Shown: positions 38,467-47,552, counted from the stretch's first letter. The stretch is 64,000 nt of DNA from Streptomyces atratus (GCF_900119365.1 NZ_FPJO01000002.1:1-64000), one strand, 5' to 3'. Program-made: numbers and translations. The notes: generated by a model not told the origin, from the sequence alone.

Positions 38467-39543
38467 ATGGCTGAGGTCGGGGCTGTGAGCGGGGTGGGCC
38501 GGGCGCTGGAGCTCATCGGGCGGGAGGATCCCCGGCTGTGCGCGTTCATCGAGGTGTGGTTCGAGCGGGCGCTCGCCGACGCGGAGCGGGCCCGGGGGCT
38601 CCCGCTGGCAGGGATGCCGTTCGCGGTCAAGGGGCGTACCGGCATCCGTTCGTACGCGGCCCGGCGGCTGATCGAGGCCGGCGGGGTGCCGGTCGGCGCG
38701 ACCTCGGTGCCCGGCCCCGGCACGCCCTGGCAGACCTGGGGGCTGGGCACCCACGGCCGTACGGTCAACCCGTGGCGCCCCGACCGCACCCCGGGTGGCT
38801 CCTCGGCGGGCTCGGCGGTCGCCGTGGCGGCGGATCTCGTGGGGCTGGCGACCGGCAGCGACGGGGCGGGGTCGGTACGGATCCCGGCGGCGTGGTGCGG
38901 GGTGTTCGGCCTGAAGACGACGAACGGCCTGCTGCCCTCCCCCGACCGCACCGGGCTGGCCTCCGCCGGGGTGCTGACCCGGTCGGCCGCCGGGGCCCGG
39001 ACGTATCTGGCCGCCGTCCTGGACGACTGCGAGCCGGTGCCGCCCGTCCTGCCCGTACCGGCCGTCCTCAGCCCCGATCTGGGGTACGCCGATGTCGACC
39101 CGGAGGTCGCGGCGGTCGTCCGGCGGGCGGTGGGGCGGCTCGTGGCGGCCGGGGTGGTGCGGCTCATGGACCGTACGTGCGAGCTGCTCGACCCACGAGA
39201 GGCGTGGCAGGCGGTCCGGGTCGGGTCGCCGTCCCCGCGCGCCGAGGAGATCCGGCGCGTCAACGACACCGCGCTGGACGCCCTGTTCGCCCGTACTCCG
39301 CTGCTGCTCACACCGACCACGCCCAACCGCCCGCACGGCCACGACGGCCCGGGCGAGCTCTTCTCGACCGCGCTGACCTGGGCGTTCAACCTGAGCGGTC
39401 ATCCCGCGGCCAGCGTGCCCGCCGGATTCACCGCGGACGGCTGCCCGGTCGGGCTCCAGCTGGTCGCGGAGCGCGGCGCCGATGTCTCGCTGCTCGCAAT
39501 GGCCTGTGCGGTGGAGGAGGCGCTGACTACGGTGCGGCCATGA
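38467..39543 (+). CDS. Amidase-signature family protein
   Basis: 358 residues, about 100 shorter than typical family members. The triad is intact: Lys 55 in PFAVKGRTG, cis-Ser in [10 protein letters not shown] (about 112-113) and nucleophile Ser 136 in [10 protein letters not shown]. Downstream, [13 protein letters not shown] and [15 protein letters not shown] follow family order. Such enzymes hydrolyse amides; the substrate is unknown. It starts 4 nt after the PBP stop and overlaps the next gene, so it belongs to the same operon. Confidence 0.88.
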   Translation: MAEVGAVSGVGRALELIGREDPRLCAFIEVWFERALADAERARGLPLAGMPFAVKGRTGIRSYAARRLIEAGGVPVGATSVPGPGTPWQTWGLGTHGRTVNPWRPDRTPGGSSAGSAVAVAADLVGLATGSDGAGSVRIPAAWCGVFGLKTTNGLLPSPDRTGLASAGVLTRSAAGARTYLAAVLDDCEPVPPVLPVPAVLSPDLGYADVDPEVAAVVRRAVGRLVAAGVVRLMDRTCELLDPREAWQAVRVGSPSPRAEEIRRVNDTALDALFARTPLLLTPTTPNRPHGHDGPGELFSTALTWAFNLSGHPAASVPAGFTADGCPVGLQLVAERGADVSLLAMACAVEEALTTVRP

Positions 39544-40016
39544 CGCACAACGACCCGCAGACCGGCCATGAACTGGCCCAGGTGAACATATCCCGCCTCG
39601 GATTCCCGCTGGACTCCCCCGAGCTGAAGGACTTCGTCGACGGTCTCGAACCGGTCAACGCGGTCGCCGACCAGGCGGCCGGCTTCGTCTGGCGGCTGCA
39701 GAGCGACACCGGCAACTCCACCGACGTATCGGTCTTCGGGGACGACCGGCTGATCCTGAACATGTCGGTGTGGCGCGACACTGACGCGCTGACTGCGTTC
39801 ATGTACCAGGGGCAGCACCGCGAGCTGATGGCGCGGCGGCGGGAGTGGTTCGAGCGGGTGGAGGAGGCGATGACGGCCCTGTGGTGGGTGCCCGCGGGCG
39901 AACGGCCGACGGTGCGGGACGCCGAGGAGCGTCTGCTGCATCTGCGCGAACACGGGCCCACCCAACAGGCGTTCACCCTGCGCCGGCCGTTCCCGGCTCC
40001 GGCCGCGACGGACTGA
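39540..40016 (+). CDS. DUF3291 family protein
   Basis: 158 residues. [42 protein letters not shown] and the [24 protein letters not shown] core match DUF3291, a small ABM-like (dimeric alpha/beta barrel) fold sometimes linked to redox or antibiotic chemistry. The ATG overlaps the amidase stop (ATGA). Function unknown. It is the last gene of the envelope cassette. Confidence 0.85.
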   Translation: MTHNDPQTGHELAQVNISRLGFPLDSPELKDFVDGLEPVNAVADQAAGFVWRLQSDTGNSTDVSVFGDDRLILNMSVWRDTDALTAFMYQGQHRELMARRREWFERVEEAMTALWWVPAGERPTVRDAEERLLHLREHGPTQQAFTLRRPFPAPAATD

Positions 40017-40143
40017 ACGCCCGGCGGGGCGCACGGAAGAGCGGGAACCGCCGCTCGCCGGACGCGTCGCCCAGGGCGAGTCCTTCGAGGCTCCGGCGGG
40101 CGGCCGCGGGGCCGGCGGCGAGGGGCGGGGCCGGGGTCGTCAT
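40017..40143 (-). pseudogene. N-terminal fragment of an ADP-ribosylglycohydrolase-like gene
   Basis: From ATG 40143 the minus strand encodes about 42 residues: MTTPAPPLAAGPAAARRSLE, then GLALGDASGERRFPLF. The pattern RxxLEGLALGDAxGE is the conserved start of DraG/ARH-type ADP-ribosylglycohydrolases. After FRAPRRA the frame runs straight into the antisense of the DUF3291 3' end and the rest of the roughly 300-residue enzyme, including its metal-binding aspartates, is absent. It looks like a deletion remnant. Confidence 0.55.
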
Positions 40144-40205
40144 GCCCGCCGTACTCCCCGCGCCGGCCGACGGCGTACATCCCGTTCCGATCCCGCGAGG
40201 GCGTA

Positions 40206-40403
40206 GGACCGACCGGCAATTGGGGGGTGGGTGAAGGAGCGGGGCTGGGTGCGTGCAGCTGCAAGGCGGAGGATTGAGGCAACGCAATGGGGTCTCCCCT
40301 GCTCGAGCGAAGCCGAGAGCTTGGGGAAGTTGTTGATTGACGACAACGCGGCAGATGTGCGTGCCCAGCCCCGCGACGCCGCCCCCCTATTGCCGGTCGG
40401 TCT
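40206..40403. mobile_element. MITE-like element, copy 2 (about 198 bp, inverted to copy 1)
   Basis: Terminal repeats GACCGACCGGCAAT (40207-40220) and complement (40389-40402). The outermost base of the left end differs from copy 1. The interior matches copy 1 in reverse orientation, except that 5 bases of copy 1 (GCTCC) are replaced by a 43-nt hairpin-forming module at 40286-40328. No coding capacity. It lies between the glycohydrolase remnant and the diiron protein gene. Confidence 0.8.
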
Positions 40404-40413
40404 GAGTTTCCGG

Positions 40414-41523
40414 TCACTCCCCCGGTGCGCCCTGCGCTATCGCCTCCTCGACCTCGGCGACCCTGGCCCGTTCCTCCGCCTCGAACCGGTCCCGGTCGAG
40501 CTGTTCGGCTATCTCCTCGTCCTGGGCCATCAGCAGGTCCAGGCTGGAGTCGCCGAGCTCGAAGACGCCCATGTCGACGTAGGCCTTCTGGAGCCGTTCG
40601 CCCCACAGGCCGATGTCCTTGACGCACGGCACTATCCGGCTGAACAGCAGCTTGCGGAAGAGCTGGAGGTACTCCGAGTGCTCGGAGAGCTCCTTGGCCT
40701 CCTGCTTGCCGATGCCGAAGTTCTCCAGCACCTCGACACCGCTGAGCCGGTCCCGCATCAGGTAGCAGCCCTCGATGACGAACTCCTCGCGCTCGCGCAG
40801 TTCGGCATCGCTCAGCTGCTTGTAGTAGTCACGCAGCGCCATCCGCCCGAACGCGACGTGCCGGGCCTCGTCCTGCATGACGTACGCGAGGATCTGCTTG
40901 GGCAGCGGTTTGGTCGTCGTGTCGCGGATCATGCCGAAGGCGGCCAGGGCGAGCCCCTCTATGAGGACCTGCATGCCGAGGTAGGGCATGTCCCAGCGGG
41001 AGTCGCGCAGGGTGTCGCCGAGCAGCCCCTGGAGGTTGTCGTTGATCGGGTAGAGCATCCCGACCTTCTCGTGCAGGAACCGCCCGTAGATCTCCGCGTG
41101 CCGGGCCTCGTCCATGGTCTGGGTCGCGGAGTAGAACTTCGCGTCCAGGTCGGGGACGGACTCCACGATCCTGGCCGCGCAGACCATGGCGCCCTGCTCG
41201 CCGTGGAGGAACTGGCTGAACTGCCACGAGGTGTAGTGCTTGCGCAGCTCGCCCCGGTCCTTCTCGGTCATCTTCGCCCAGTGCGGGGTGCCGTACAGGG
41301 TGAGGGCCTCGTCAGGGGTGCCGAGCGGGTCGGCGGGGTCGACCTCCAGGGACCAGTCGATGCGCTTGTTGCCGTCCCACTGCTTGTCCTTGCCCTTCTG
41401 GTAGAGGGCGAGCAGGCGTTCGCGGCCGTCGTCGTAGTCCCAGCTGAAGCGGGCGGCGCCGGAGGCGGGTACCTGCCACAGCGGTGCTTCGGGGGCGGTG
41501 GTGTAGAGGTCGTGTGTCGACAC
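40414..41523 (-). CDS. Ferritin-like diiron protein (RNR-R2-like fold)
   Basis: 369 residues from GTG 41523 (AAGGAG 6-7 nt upstream). Two DEARH motifs (TMDEARHAEIYGRF and VMQDEARHVAFGRM) plus glutamates in FLHGEQGAM and VLIEGLALAAF give the four-helix diiron ligand set. No radical-bearing tyrosine context or C-terminal R1-binding tail of class I RNR was recognised. It may be an oxygenase or desaturase-like enzyme. It is divergent from a second diiron protein gene. Confidence 0.8.
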   Translation of the reverse strand: MSTHDLYTTAPEAPLWQVPASGAARFSWDYDDGRERLLALYQKGKDKQWDGNKRIDWSLEVDPADPLGTPDEALTLYGTPHWAKMTEKDRGELRKHYTSWQFSQFLHGEQGAMVCAARIVESVPDLDAKFYSATQTMDEARHAEIYGRFLHEKVGMLYPINDNLQGLLGDTLRDSRWDMPYLGMQVLIEGLALAAFGMIRDTTTKPLPKQILAYVMQDEARHVAFGRMALRDYYKQLSDAELREREEFVIEGCYLMRDRLSGVEVLENFGIGKQEAKELSEHSEYLQLFRKLLFSRIVPCVKDIGLWGERLQKAYVDMGVFELGDSSLDLLMAQDEEIAEQLDRDRFEAEERARVAEVEEAIAQGAPGE

Positions 41524-41700
41524 GGACGGCTCCTTCGCCTGGCATGTTTCGGCAATTCCCTTGGCAGTTGCGCCAGTTGGCAGGTTCACACGTAGTAGAC
41601 ACCGGGTCAACAAGTCGTGCGCAAGGGATTGACGGCCTTACTGACGAGGAGTCTCATAAGGAGTGACCGCCGGTAACCCCATGTGCGAGGTGCCTCCAGC
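41524..41700. promoter_or_regulatory. Divergent promoter region of the two diiron genes
   Basis: TTGGCAG occurs at 41561-41567 and 41577-41583 (16 bp apart), nearer the minus-strand gene. On the plus strand TTGACG (about 41628-41633) could be a -35 for the AurF-like gene, and the ATAAGGAGTG region carries a ribosome-site-like AAGGAG. A shared regulator, perhaps the truncated TetR downstream, would be expected to bind here. Confidence 0.35.
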
Positions 41701-42636
41701 ATGACCACAGTGAGCGAACGCGACGTCCAGCTGCTTCGCGACGCACTCGGCCCGCTCCGGGACCGCGAACAGATCGCCGAGCGGCTGCTCGACTCCTCGG
41801 CCAAGCACTCCTTCGACCCGGACAAGGAACTCGGCTGGGACGCGCCGGTCGAGGACGGCAAGTGGTTCTGGCCGCCCGAGCTGGTCTCGCTCTACGACAC
41901 CCCGCTGTGGCGGAAGATGTCCGAGGAACAGCGGATGGAGCTGTCCCGGCACGAGGCGGCCTCGCTCGCCTCGCTGGGCATCTGGTTCGAGATCATCCTC
42001 ATGCAGCTGCTGGTCCGGCACATCTACGACCGGCCGGTGACCAGCAATCACGTCCGCTACGCGCTCACCGAGATAGCCGACGAGTGCCGGCACTCGATGA
42101 TGTTCGGCCGCATGATCAAGTGGGGCGGCTCGCCCGACTACCCCGTGCCGCGCGTCTATCACAACCTCGCGCGGGTGCTGAAGACCATCTCCACCACCCC
42201 CGGTTCGTTCGCCGCGACCCTGCTCGGCGAGGAGATCCTGGACTGGATGCAGCGGCTGACCTTCCCGGACGAGCGCGTCCAGACGCTGGTGCGGGGCGTG
42301 ACCCGCATCCATGTGGTCGAGGAGGCACGGCACGTCCGCTACGCCCGCGAGGAGCTTCGCCGCCAGATGGTGACCGCCCCGCGCTGGGAGCGCGAACTGA
42401 CCCGGCTGAGCTGCGGCGAGGCGGCCCGCGTCTTCTCCGTCTGCTTCGTCAACCCGCGGGTGTACGAGCACGTCGGCCTGGACCGCCGCGAGGCCGTCGC
42501 CCAGGTGAAGGCGAGCGGCCACCGGGCGGAGGTCATGCAGTCGGGCGCGAAGCGGCTGACGGACTTCTTCGACGACATCGGGGTGCTGAACGGGGTGGGA
42601 CGCAGGCTGTGGAAGAGCTCCGGCCTGCTGGCCTGA
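41701..42636 (+). CDS. AurF-like diiron oxygenase
   Basis: 311 residues from ATG 41701. Metal-ligand motifs [14 protein letters not shown] and [13 protein letters not shown], with [13 protein letters not shown] and the N-terminal [23 protein letters not shown] (quoted in part), fit the AurF (p-aminobenzoate N-oxygenase) family. Members oxidise amines or act on fatty-acyl substrates in actinobacteria; the substrate here is unknown. The end [12 protein letters not shown] looks complete, and a truncated TetR gene follows without a gap. Confidence 0.85.
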   Translation: MTTVSERDVQLLRDALGPLRDREQIAERLLDSSAKHSFDPDKELGWDAPVEDGKWFWPPELVSLYDTPLWRKMSEEQRMELSRHEAASLASLGIWFEIILMQLLVRHIYDRPVTSNHVRYALTEIADECRHSMMFGRMIKWGGSPDYPVPRVYHNLARVLKTISTTPGSFAATLLGEEILDWMQRLTFPDERVQTLVRGVTRIHVVEEARHVRYAREELRRQMVTAPRWERELTRLSCGEAARVFSVCFVNPRVYEHVGLDRREAVAQVKASGHRAEVMQSGAKRLTDFFDDIGVLNGVGRRLWKSSGLLA

Positions 42637-43265
42637 ACCGGCCCGGTACCACGGAATGGGCCCAAGGGCTGTCCCGTCCGCTCGTCTACCGCTACTTCCC
42701 GGGCGGGCGGCAGCAGTTGTACGAGGCGGCGCTGAGGTCCGCCGCCGAGCAGCTGATCCTGTGCTTCGGCGAGCCGCCCGCGGGACCGCCCACCGAGCGG
42801 GTGACCCGGGTGCTCGACCGCTATCTCGCCTTCGTCGACGAGCACGACACCGGGTTCAGCGCGCTGCTGCGCGGCGGCTGCGTCGTCGAGACCTCCCGTA
42901 CGTCGGCGATCGTCGACGAGGTGCGGCGGGCGGCGGCCGAGCAGATCCTGCTGCACCTGGGCAGTGGCGCGGCGGCCGGCCCGAGGCTGCGGATGATGGT
43001 GCGCACCTGGATCGCGGCCGTCGAGGCGGCATCCCTGATCTGGCTCGACGAGGGGAAGCAGCCGGCCGCGGCCGAGCTGCGCGACTGGCTGGTCGACCAG
43101 TTGATGGTGCTGCTGGCCGCCACGGCGGCGACGGACCCGGAGACCGCCTCGGCGGTGGCGGCGCTGCTGCCGCTGGAGAGCGCCGGGGGTCCGGCCGGGC
43201 GGCTGGCCCAGCGGCTGGTCCCGGTGCTCGGCGAGGCGGCCCATCTGCTGCCCGAGGACGGCTGA
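42609..43265 (+). pseudogene. TetR-family regulator missing its N-terminal helix
   Basis: The frame upstream of 43265 encodes the recognition-helix text [20 protein letters not shown] and a full TetR ligand-binding domain (about 170 residues, with [14 protein letters not shown] and [16 protein letters not shown]). Helix 1 and helix 2 of the HTH, normally about 30 residues more, are missing: upstream sequence is the end of the AurF-like gene in another frame. The only nearby start is GTG 42609, inside that gene, with a poor ribosome site. DNA binding is therefore doubtful. Confidence 0.7.
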
Positions 43266-43282
43266 TCGGTCAGACTGGGGCG

Positions 43283-43549
43283 GTGAGAAGCGAGAACACC
43301 GCCTTCACCGGCGGGCCCCTGGACGGGCGGGTACTGCCCGTCCTCGTCGGCCCGACCGGCCATCCGCCCAAGTGGTACGAGGTCCCCGTGCCGGCCGCCG
43401 ACGGCGGTCCCGCCACCGTGTACGCGTACCGCAGAGTGCCGGCCGGCCACTCCAAGCGGCTGGGGCTCCCGCGCGGCTGGGTGTACGAGTACGCTCCCGG
43501 GGGTCGCGAGCGGCACAGCCCCAAGTGGCCCTGGTCGAAGCCGGGCTGA
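43283..43549 (+). CDS. Small conserved-looking hypothetical protein
   Basis: 88 residues from GTG 43283. It reads [44 protein letters not shown] and ends KWPWSKPG. The beta-rich, Gly/Pro-containing text resembles small single-domain proteins found beside Streptomyces kinase genes. No motif suggests a function. It stands between the TetR remnant and the pseudokinase gene. Confidence 0.6.
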   Translation: MRSENTAFTGGPLDGRVLPVLVGPTGHPPKWYEVPVPAADGGPATVYAYRRVPAGHSKRLGLPRGWVYEYAPGGRERHSPKWPWSKPG

Positions 43550-43633
43550 GGGTACGGGGCCCGATGGGGCGAGGGGTGGTCGGTCTAAGATCGACGCTCT
43601 GGTGCCCAGGCACGGTCAGCGAGGGGGTGCGCC

Positions 43634-46156
43634 ATGGAGGCGCTGCGTCAGGACGATCCACGCCGCTTCGGCCCGTACACCGTGCTGGCACGATTGCGCG
43701 GGACCGCGAGCAGTGTGCAGTACCTCGCGCGCGACACGGCCTCCGAGGACGCGGTGGTGATCACCGCCGCCCGCCCCGAACTCGCCGCACTGCCCGCCTT
43801 CCGGCGCCGGTTCCAGGCGGAGGCCCGCACCGCGGACCGGCTGACCGGCGGCTGGGTCCAGCCCCAGTTGGGCGGCCCGGACGACAGCTCGGACGGCAGC
43901 CCCGACGAAGAGCTGCTGTGGACGGCGAGCCCGTACGTACCGGCGCTGACGCTCGCCGAGGCGATCGAGCTCACCGGGCCGCTCCCCGAGCGTGCCGTGC
44001 GGATACTGGGCGCGGGCCTCGCCGAGACCCTCTCCCGGGTGCACGCCACCGGAGCAGTGCTCCAGGGCCTGGCCCCCCGCACGGTACTGCTGGCCGGGGA
44101 CGGGCCGCGGCTCACCGCGTTCGGCCCGCTGGGCGCGGCCGCCGACGCGGAGGCCCGGCCCGGCGGGCAGTTGTCCGTACGGCTCGGCTATCTCACCCCG
44201 GAGCAGGTCGAGGGCGAGGAGCCCGGACCGGCTTCCGACCTCTTCGTGCTGGGCCTGCTGCTCGCGTACGCGGCGACCGGCACGACCCCGCTCGCCGACG
44301 GCCCGGCAGCCGAGGGCGCCGAGCGGATCGCCCGCACCGCCCCCGAACTCGGCGCGGTTCCCGAGGAGTTGCGCGGACTGATCGCCCGCTGCCTGGAGAA
44401 GGACCCGGCGGACCGGCCGAGCGCCGGGGCGGTGGCGGCCGAGCTGGCCCTGGAGGGGGCGGCGGGCCTGGCGAAGGGCGGCTGGCTGCCGGAGGCGTTG
44501 GCGGCCGCGGTGGCGGAGCAGGGGGTGCGCGTACGGGAGACGGTCACGGCCGGTGCGCCGGCCGACGCGGTGCCCGCCCCCGCCCTCGCCCCGGCCCCTG
44601 TCCTGGACACCCGGACCACTCAGCTCGGGGACATCGGGCGCCATGTCCCGAGGACCGACCGGCCGACGACCCAGCTGTCCGTCCCGCCCCAGCTCACCGG
44701 CCGCCCCGCCACCCCCACCCCCTCCTCCGCTCCGGCTCCCGCCCTGCCCGGCGGGGTGCCCTCCGTACCTCCGCCGATAGTCCCGGTGGCCCCTCGCCCG
44801 CTGCCGATCCCCACGAATCGTGCCGCCGCCCCCTCCCCCGCCGTGGACCGGCGCGGTCTGCTGATCGGCCTTGCCGCCGGGGCCGCCGGACTGGTCGTCG
44901 GTGGCGGCGGTGTGCTGGCGCTGGGCGGTGGCGGAGGTGACACGGACGACCCCGAGCCCGCGCCGAGCCACAGCGGCCCCACCGTCGCGGGGCTTCCGCC
45001 GCAACCCCGCTGGGTGTACACGCACCCGGCGGCGGAACCGGCACCGCTCACCGCCGCCGTCTGGAACGAACGGCTGCTGGTGCTCACCGGAAAGAACGGC
45101 GCGACCGCCGTGGACCTGCGCACCGGACACCGGGCCTGGCAGAACGCGGACGCCGCCGACGCAGAGGCCGCCCTCCCCGCCGGCAAGGACCTCTGCTTCG
45201 TCGCCGCCCCCACCGGGTTCCTCTGGCTGTCGCCGAAGGACGGGAAGACCGTGCACCGGGCGGAACACGCGGCCCTGTCCCCCGGGATGCCGAAGCTCTC
45301 GGCGCCGGAGTTCGTCGGCGCGTCCGGGCAGGTGATCTGGTTCACCGGCTCCGAGACGGTCACCGTCAAGGCCCCGCCGCCGAAGAAGGGCAAGAAGCGC
45401 GGCAAGGACAAGCAGGTCGTCAAGGCCTACCTCTTCGCGTACGACATCGTGCGGCGCGAACAGCTGTGGCGGACCCCCGTACCGGCCGGGCGCGGCACCG
45501 CCGCCCCCGTCCACCGGCTGATCGCGGTCCGCCAGGACGACCTGGTGGTACGTCAGAGCCCGGCCACCCTCGCCCCCGGCGACGTCAGGGCCGCCAAGGG
45601 CAAGGCGGTCTTCCGGAGCTTCGACCGCAGGACCGGCAAGGCGCTGTGGAGCAAGCAGTTCGGCACGGTCGCCCCGGACGCGGCGGCCATGGGCGACGAC
45701 CGGGGCCTGCTGTACGCGGCGGTGGGCGACGATCTCCAGGCCTTCGAAACTCCGTCCGGCAAGCCGAAGTGGACGCTGAACGGCACCGGCGGCACCCCGT
45801 ACGGCACCCCCGTCGTCACCGGAACCGTGCTGCACACCACCAACCGCAACCAGGAAGTGGGCGCGGTCGAGCGGCAGACCGGGCGGCTGCGCTGGCGCCG
45901 CTCGACGGAGGCGGCGATCAGCACCGCCGCCCCCGCCGTCACCCTCAGCACGACCGGCCGCACGCTGCTGGCCGCGGACGGATCCCAGGTCACCGCGTTC
46001 GGCGCCGAGGACGGGCGGCGGCTGTGGAAGTTCCAGGACATCGGCACCCAGGACCCGAAGGGCCCCACGGTCACCGCTCCGTACCGGGTACTGACGGCCG
46101 GGCGGACTGCCGTCGTGCAACGCGACCGGATCTTCTACGCGTTCCCGGTGGCCTAG
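43634..46156 (+). CDS. Membrane pseudokinase with PQQ-type beta-propeller
   Basis: 840 residues. The first 270 resemble a PknB-type kinase (FGPYTVLARLRGTASSVQYLARD), but every catalytic motif is changed. The VAIK lysine is lost (VVITAARPEL), HRDLKPxN reads LQGLAPRTV and DFG reads AFG, while APE-helix and RCLEKDPADRPSA remain. A Pro-rich linker, one membrane helix (about 412-435) and an outer WD40/PQQ-like propeller follow (repeats TGKILW-type such as RTGKALWSKQFG and QTGRLRWRRS). It is probably an allosteric or sensory scaffold. Confidence 0.88.
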   Translation: MEALRQDDPRRFGPYTVLARLRGTASSVQYLARDTASEDAVVITAARPELAALPAFRRRFQAEARTADRLTGGWVQPQLGGPDDSSDGSPDEELLWTASPYVPALTLAEAIELTGPLPERAVRILGAGLAETLSRVHATGAVLQGLAPRTVLLAGDGPRLTAFGPLGAAADAEARPGGQLSVRLGYLTPEQVEGEEPGPASDLFVLGLLLAYAATGTTPLADGPAAEGAERIARTAPELGAVPEELRGLIARCLEKDPADRPSAGAVAAELALEGAAGLAKGGWLPEALAAAVAEQGVRVRETVTAGAPADAVPAPALAPAPVLDTRTTQLGDIGRHVPRTDRPTTQLSVPPQLTGRPATPTPSSAPAPALPGGVPSVPPPIVPVAPRPLPIPTNRAAAPSPAVDRRGLLIGLAAGAAGLVVGGGGVLALGGGGGDTDDPEPAPSHSGPTVAGLPPQPRWVYTHPAAEPAPLTAAVWNERLLVLTGKNGATAVDLRTGHRAWQNADAADAEAALPAGKDLCFVAAPTGFLWLSPKDGKTVHRAEHAALSPGMPKLSAPEFVGASGQVIWFTGSETVTVKAPPPKKGKKRGKDKQVVKAYLFAYDIVRREQLWRTPVPAGRGTAAPVHRLIAVRQDDLVVRQSPATLAPGDVRAAKGKAVFRSFDRRTGKALWSKQFGTVAPDAAAMGDDRGLLYAAVGDDLQAFETPSGKPKWTLNGTGGTPYGTPVVTGTVLHTTNRNQEVGAVERQTGRLRWRRSTEAAISTAAPAVTLSTTGRTLLAADGSQVTAFGAEDGRRLWKFQDIGTQDPKGPTVTAPYRVLTAGRTAVVQRDRIFYAFPVA

Positions 46157-46308
46157 GACCTGTCCGGCCCGTCCACGGCCTTCCGGGCGAACCCGTCCAC
46201 CGCCGCGCCGCGCGGTTCTTGCATCTCCCGACACCGAGTGACCGTATTGTCCCGTTGCGCTCACTCATGGGGTAGCCCCGTGATCGCCCCGTCGTCGGAG
46301 GTGATGTC

Positions 46309-47493
46309 GTGTCAGGCGGAGTCTTGCGTGCGGCCTGCGCCGCCGCCCTGGCCACGCTCGTCGTGACCTCGCCGGCGGCCGCCGGGCCCGTGGCCCCTGA
46401 CCCCGCCGCGGGCGGCACGGCGAAGGCGCCCGCCGCACCCACGGCTGCGAACAGGAGCGTCGCCCAGCTCCTGCCCGAGCTGCGGCAGCTGTACCAGCAG
46501 GCCGAGGAGGCCACCGAGACGTACAACGGGACCGCCGCGGAGCTGAAGAAGCGCGCGGCGCAGGCGAAGAAGCTCGACGTCGAGCTCGTCGCCGCCCGGA
46601 CCGCGCTGGCCGACAGCCGCGACGAAGCCGGGCGGCTGGCCCGGGAGCAGTATCAGGGCCGGTCCGACTTCTCCGCGTACATGCGGCTGCTGCTGTCCCG
46701 GGACCCCGAACACCTCCTGGACCAGGAGCATGTGATCCGGCATGCGGCGACCGCGCGGGCGGCGACCGTGAAGCGGCTCACCGGCGCCGAGAAGCGCGCC
46801 GACGAACTGGCCACCGAGTCCCGCAAGGTGCTCGACCGGCAGCAGGTGCTGGCCAAGAAGCAGAAGAAGCAGCGGGACGCGGTCCGGTCGCGGCTGAAGG
46901 CCGTCGAGAAGATGCTGGCCACACTCTCCGGCCCACAGGTCACCGAGCTGTCCCGCCTCGAACAGCGGAACACGGAGAAGGCGCAGGGCGCCCTGGCCGC
47001 CTCGGGGGCGCTGTCCTCGACGAGGCCGCCGTCCGAAGCGGGCGGCGAGGCGGTGAGGTACGCGATCGCCCAGGTCGGCAAGCCGTACGTGTGGGGCGCG
47101 GAGGGGCCGGACTCCTTCGACTGCTCGGGGCTCACCTCGCAGTCCTGGGCGAAGGCGGGCCGGGTCATTCCGCGGACGTCGCAGGAGCAGTGGCGGCAGC
47201 TGCGGAAGGTGCCGGTGAACGCGCTGCGCCCGGGTGACCTGGTGATCTACTTCCCGAAGGCCACCCATGTGGCGCTGTACATCGGCAACGGCCTGGTGGT
47301 GCAGGCGCCCCGGCCGGGCTCGCGGGTGAAGGTCTCGCCGGTGGCGTCGAACCCGCTGCTCGGTGCCGTCCGGCCCGACCCGCGGGGCGCGCCGCTGTCC
47401 GCGTACCAGCCGCCGGTCCTCCCGCAGGGGGCCTCCTCCGGCTCGGACGCGGGGTACGGCTCGTCGTCGGCCCCCTCGGCCTCCGGGCAGTAG
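46309..47493 (+). CDS. NlpC/P60 peptidoglycan endopeptidase, secreted
   Basis: 394 residues from GTG 46309 with GGAGGTGAT upstream, one of the best ribosome sites in the window. A signal peptide ending near SPAAAG, then a long coiled coil (about 45-235), then the NlpC/P60 domain with catalytic Cys in DSFDCSGLTSQ, GDLVIYFPKATHVALYIGNG with the His, and a Ser/Gly tail. This RipA-like plan cleaves stem peptides in the wall; the coiled coil usually keeps it inactive. Confidence 0.94.
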   Translation: MSGGVLRAACAAALATLVVTSPAAAGPVAPDPAAGGTAKAPAAPTAANRSVAQLLPELRQLYQQAEEATETYNGTAAELKKRAAQAKKLDVELVAARTALADSRDEAGRLAREQYQGRSDFSAYMRLLLSRDPEHLLDQEHVIRHAATARAATVKRLTGAEKRADELATESRKVLDRQQVLAKKQKKQRDAVRSRLKAVEKMLATLSGPQVTELSRLEQRNTEKAQGALAASGALSSTRPPSEAGGEAVRYAIAQVGKPYVWGAEGPDSFDCSGLTSQSWAKAGRVIPRTSQEQWRQLRKVPVNALRPGDLVIYFPKATHVALYIGNGLVVQAPRPGSRVKVSPVASNPLLGAVRPDPRGAPLSAYQPPVLPQGASSGSDAGYGSSSAPSASGQ

Positions 47494-47507
47494 ACCGCGG
47501 GAATGGC

Positions 47508-47552
47508 AGCGGGGCCGGGTCCGGTCGGATGTCCGACGGTCCCGGCCCCGCT
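47508..47552. terminator. Bidirectional terminator between convergent genes
   Basis: AGCGGGGCCGGG (47508-47519) pairs with its complement (47541-47552), with an inner GTCGGA/TCCGAC stem. It lies between the P60 gene (+, ends 47493) and the monooxygenase gene (-, ends 47561) and probably ends both. Confidence 0.8.

Noticed and set aside
43616..46264. 882-codon minus-strand frame antisense to the pseudokinase
   Set aside because: Gly/Arg-rich shadow text without domains; the plus-strand frame has clear kinase and propeller features.
46157..46308. Leader of the NlpC/P60 gene examined for a c-di-AMP (ydaO-type) riboswitch
   Set aside because: Only 152 nt with no conserved core motifs could be recognised; a strong ribosome site alone explains the start.
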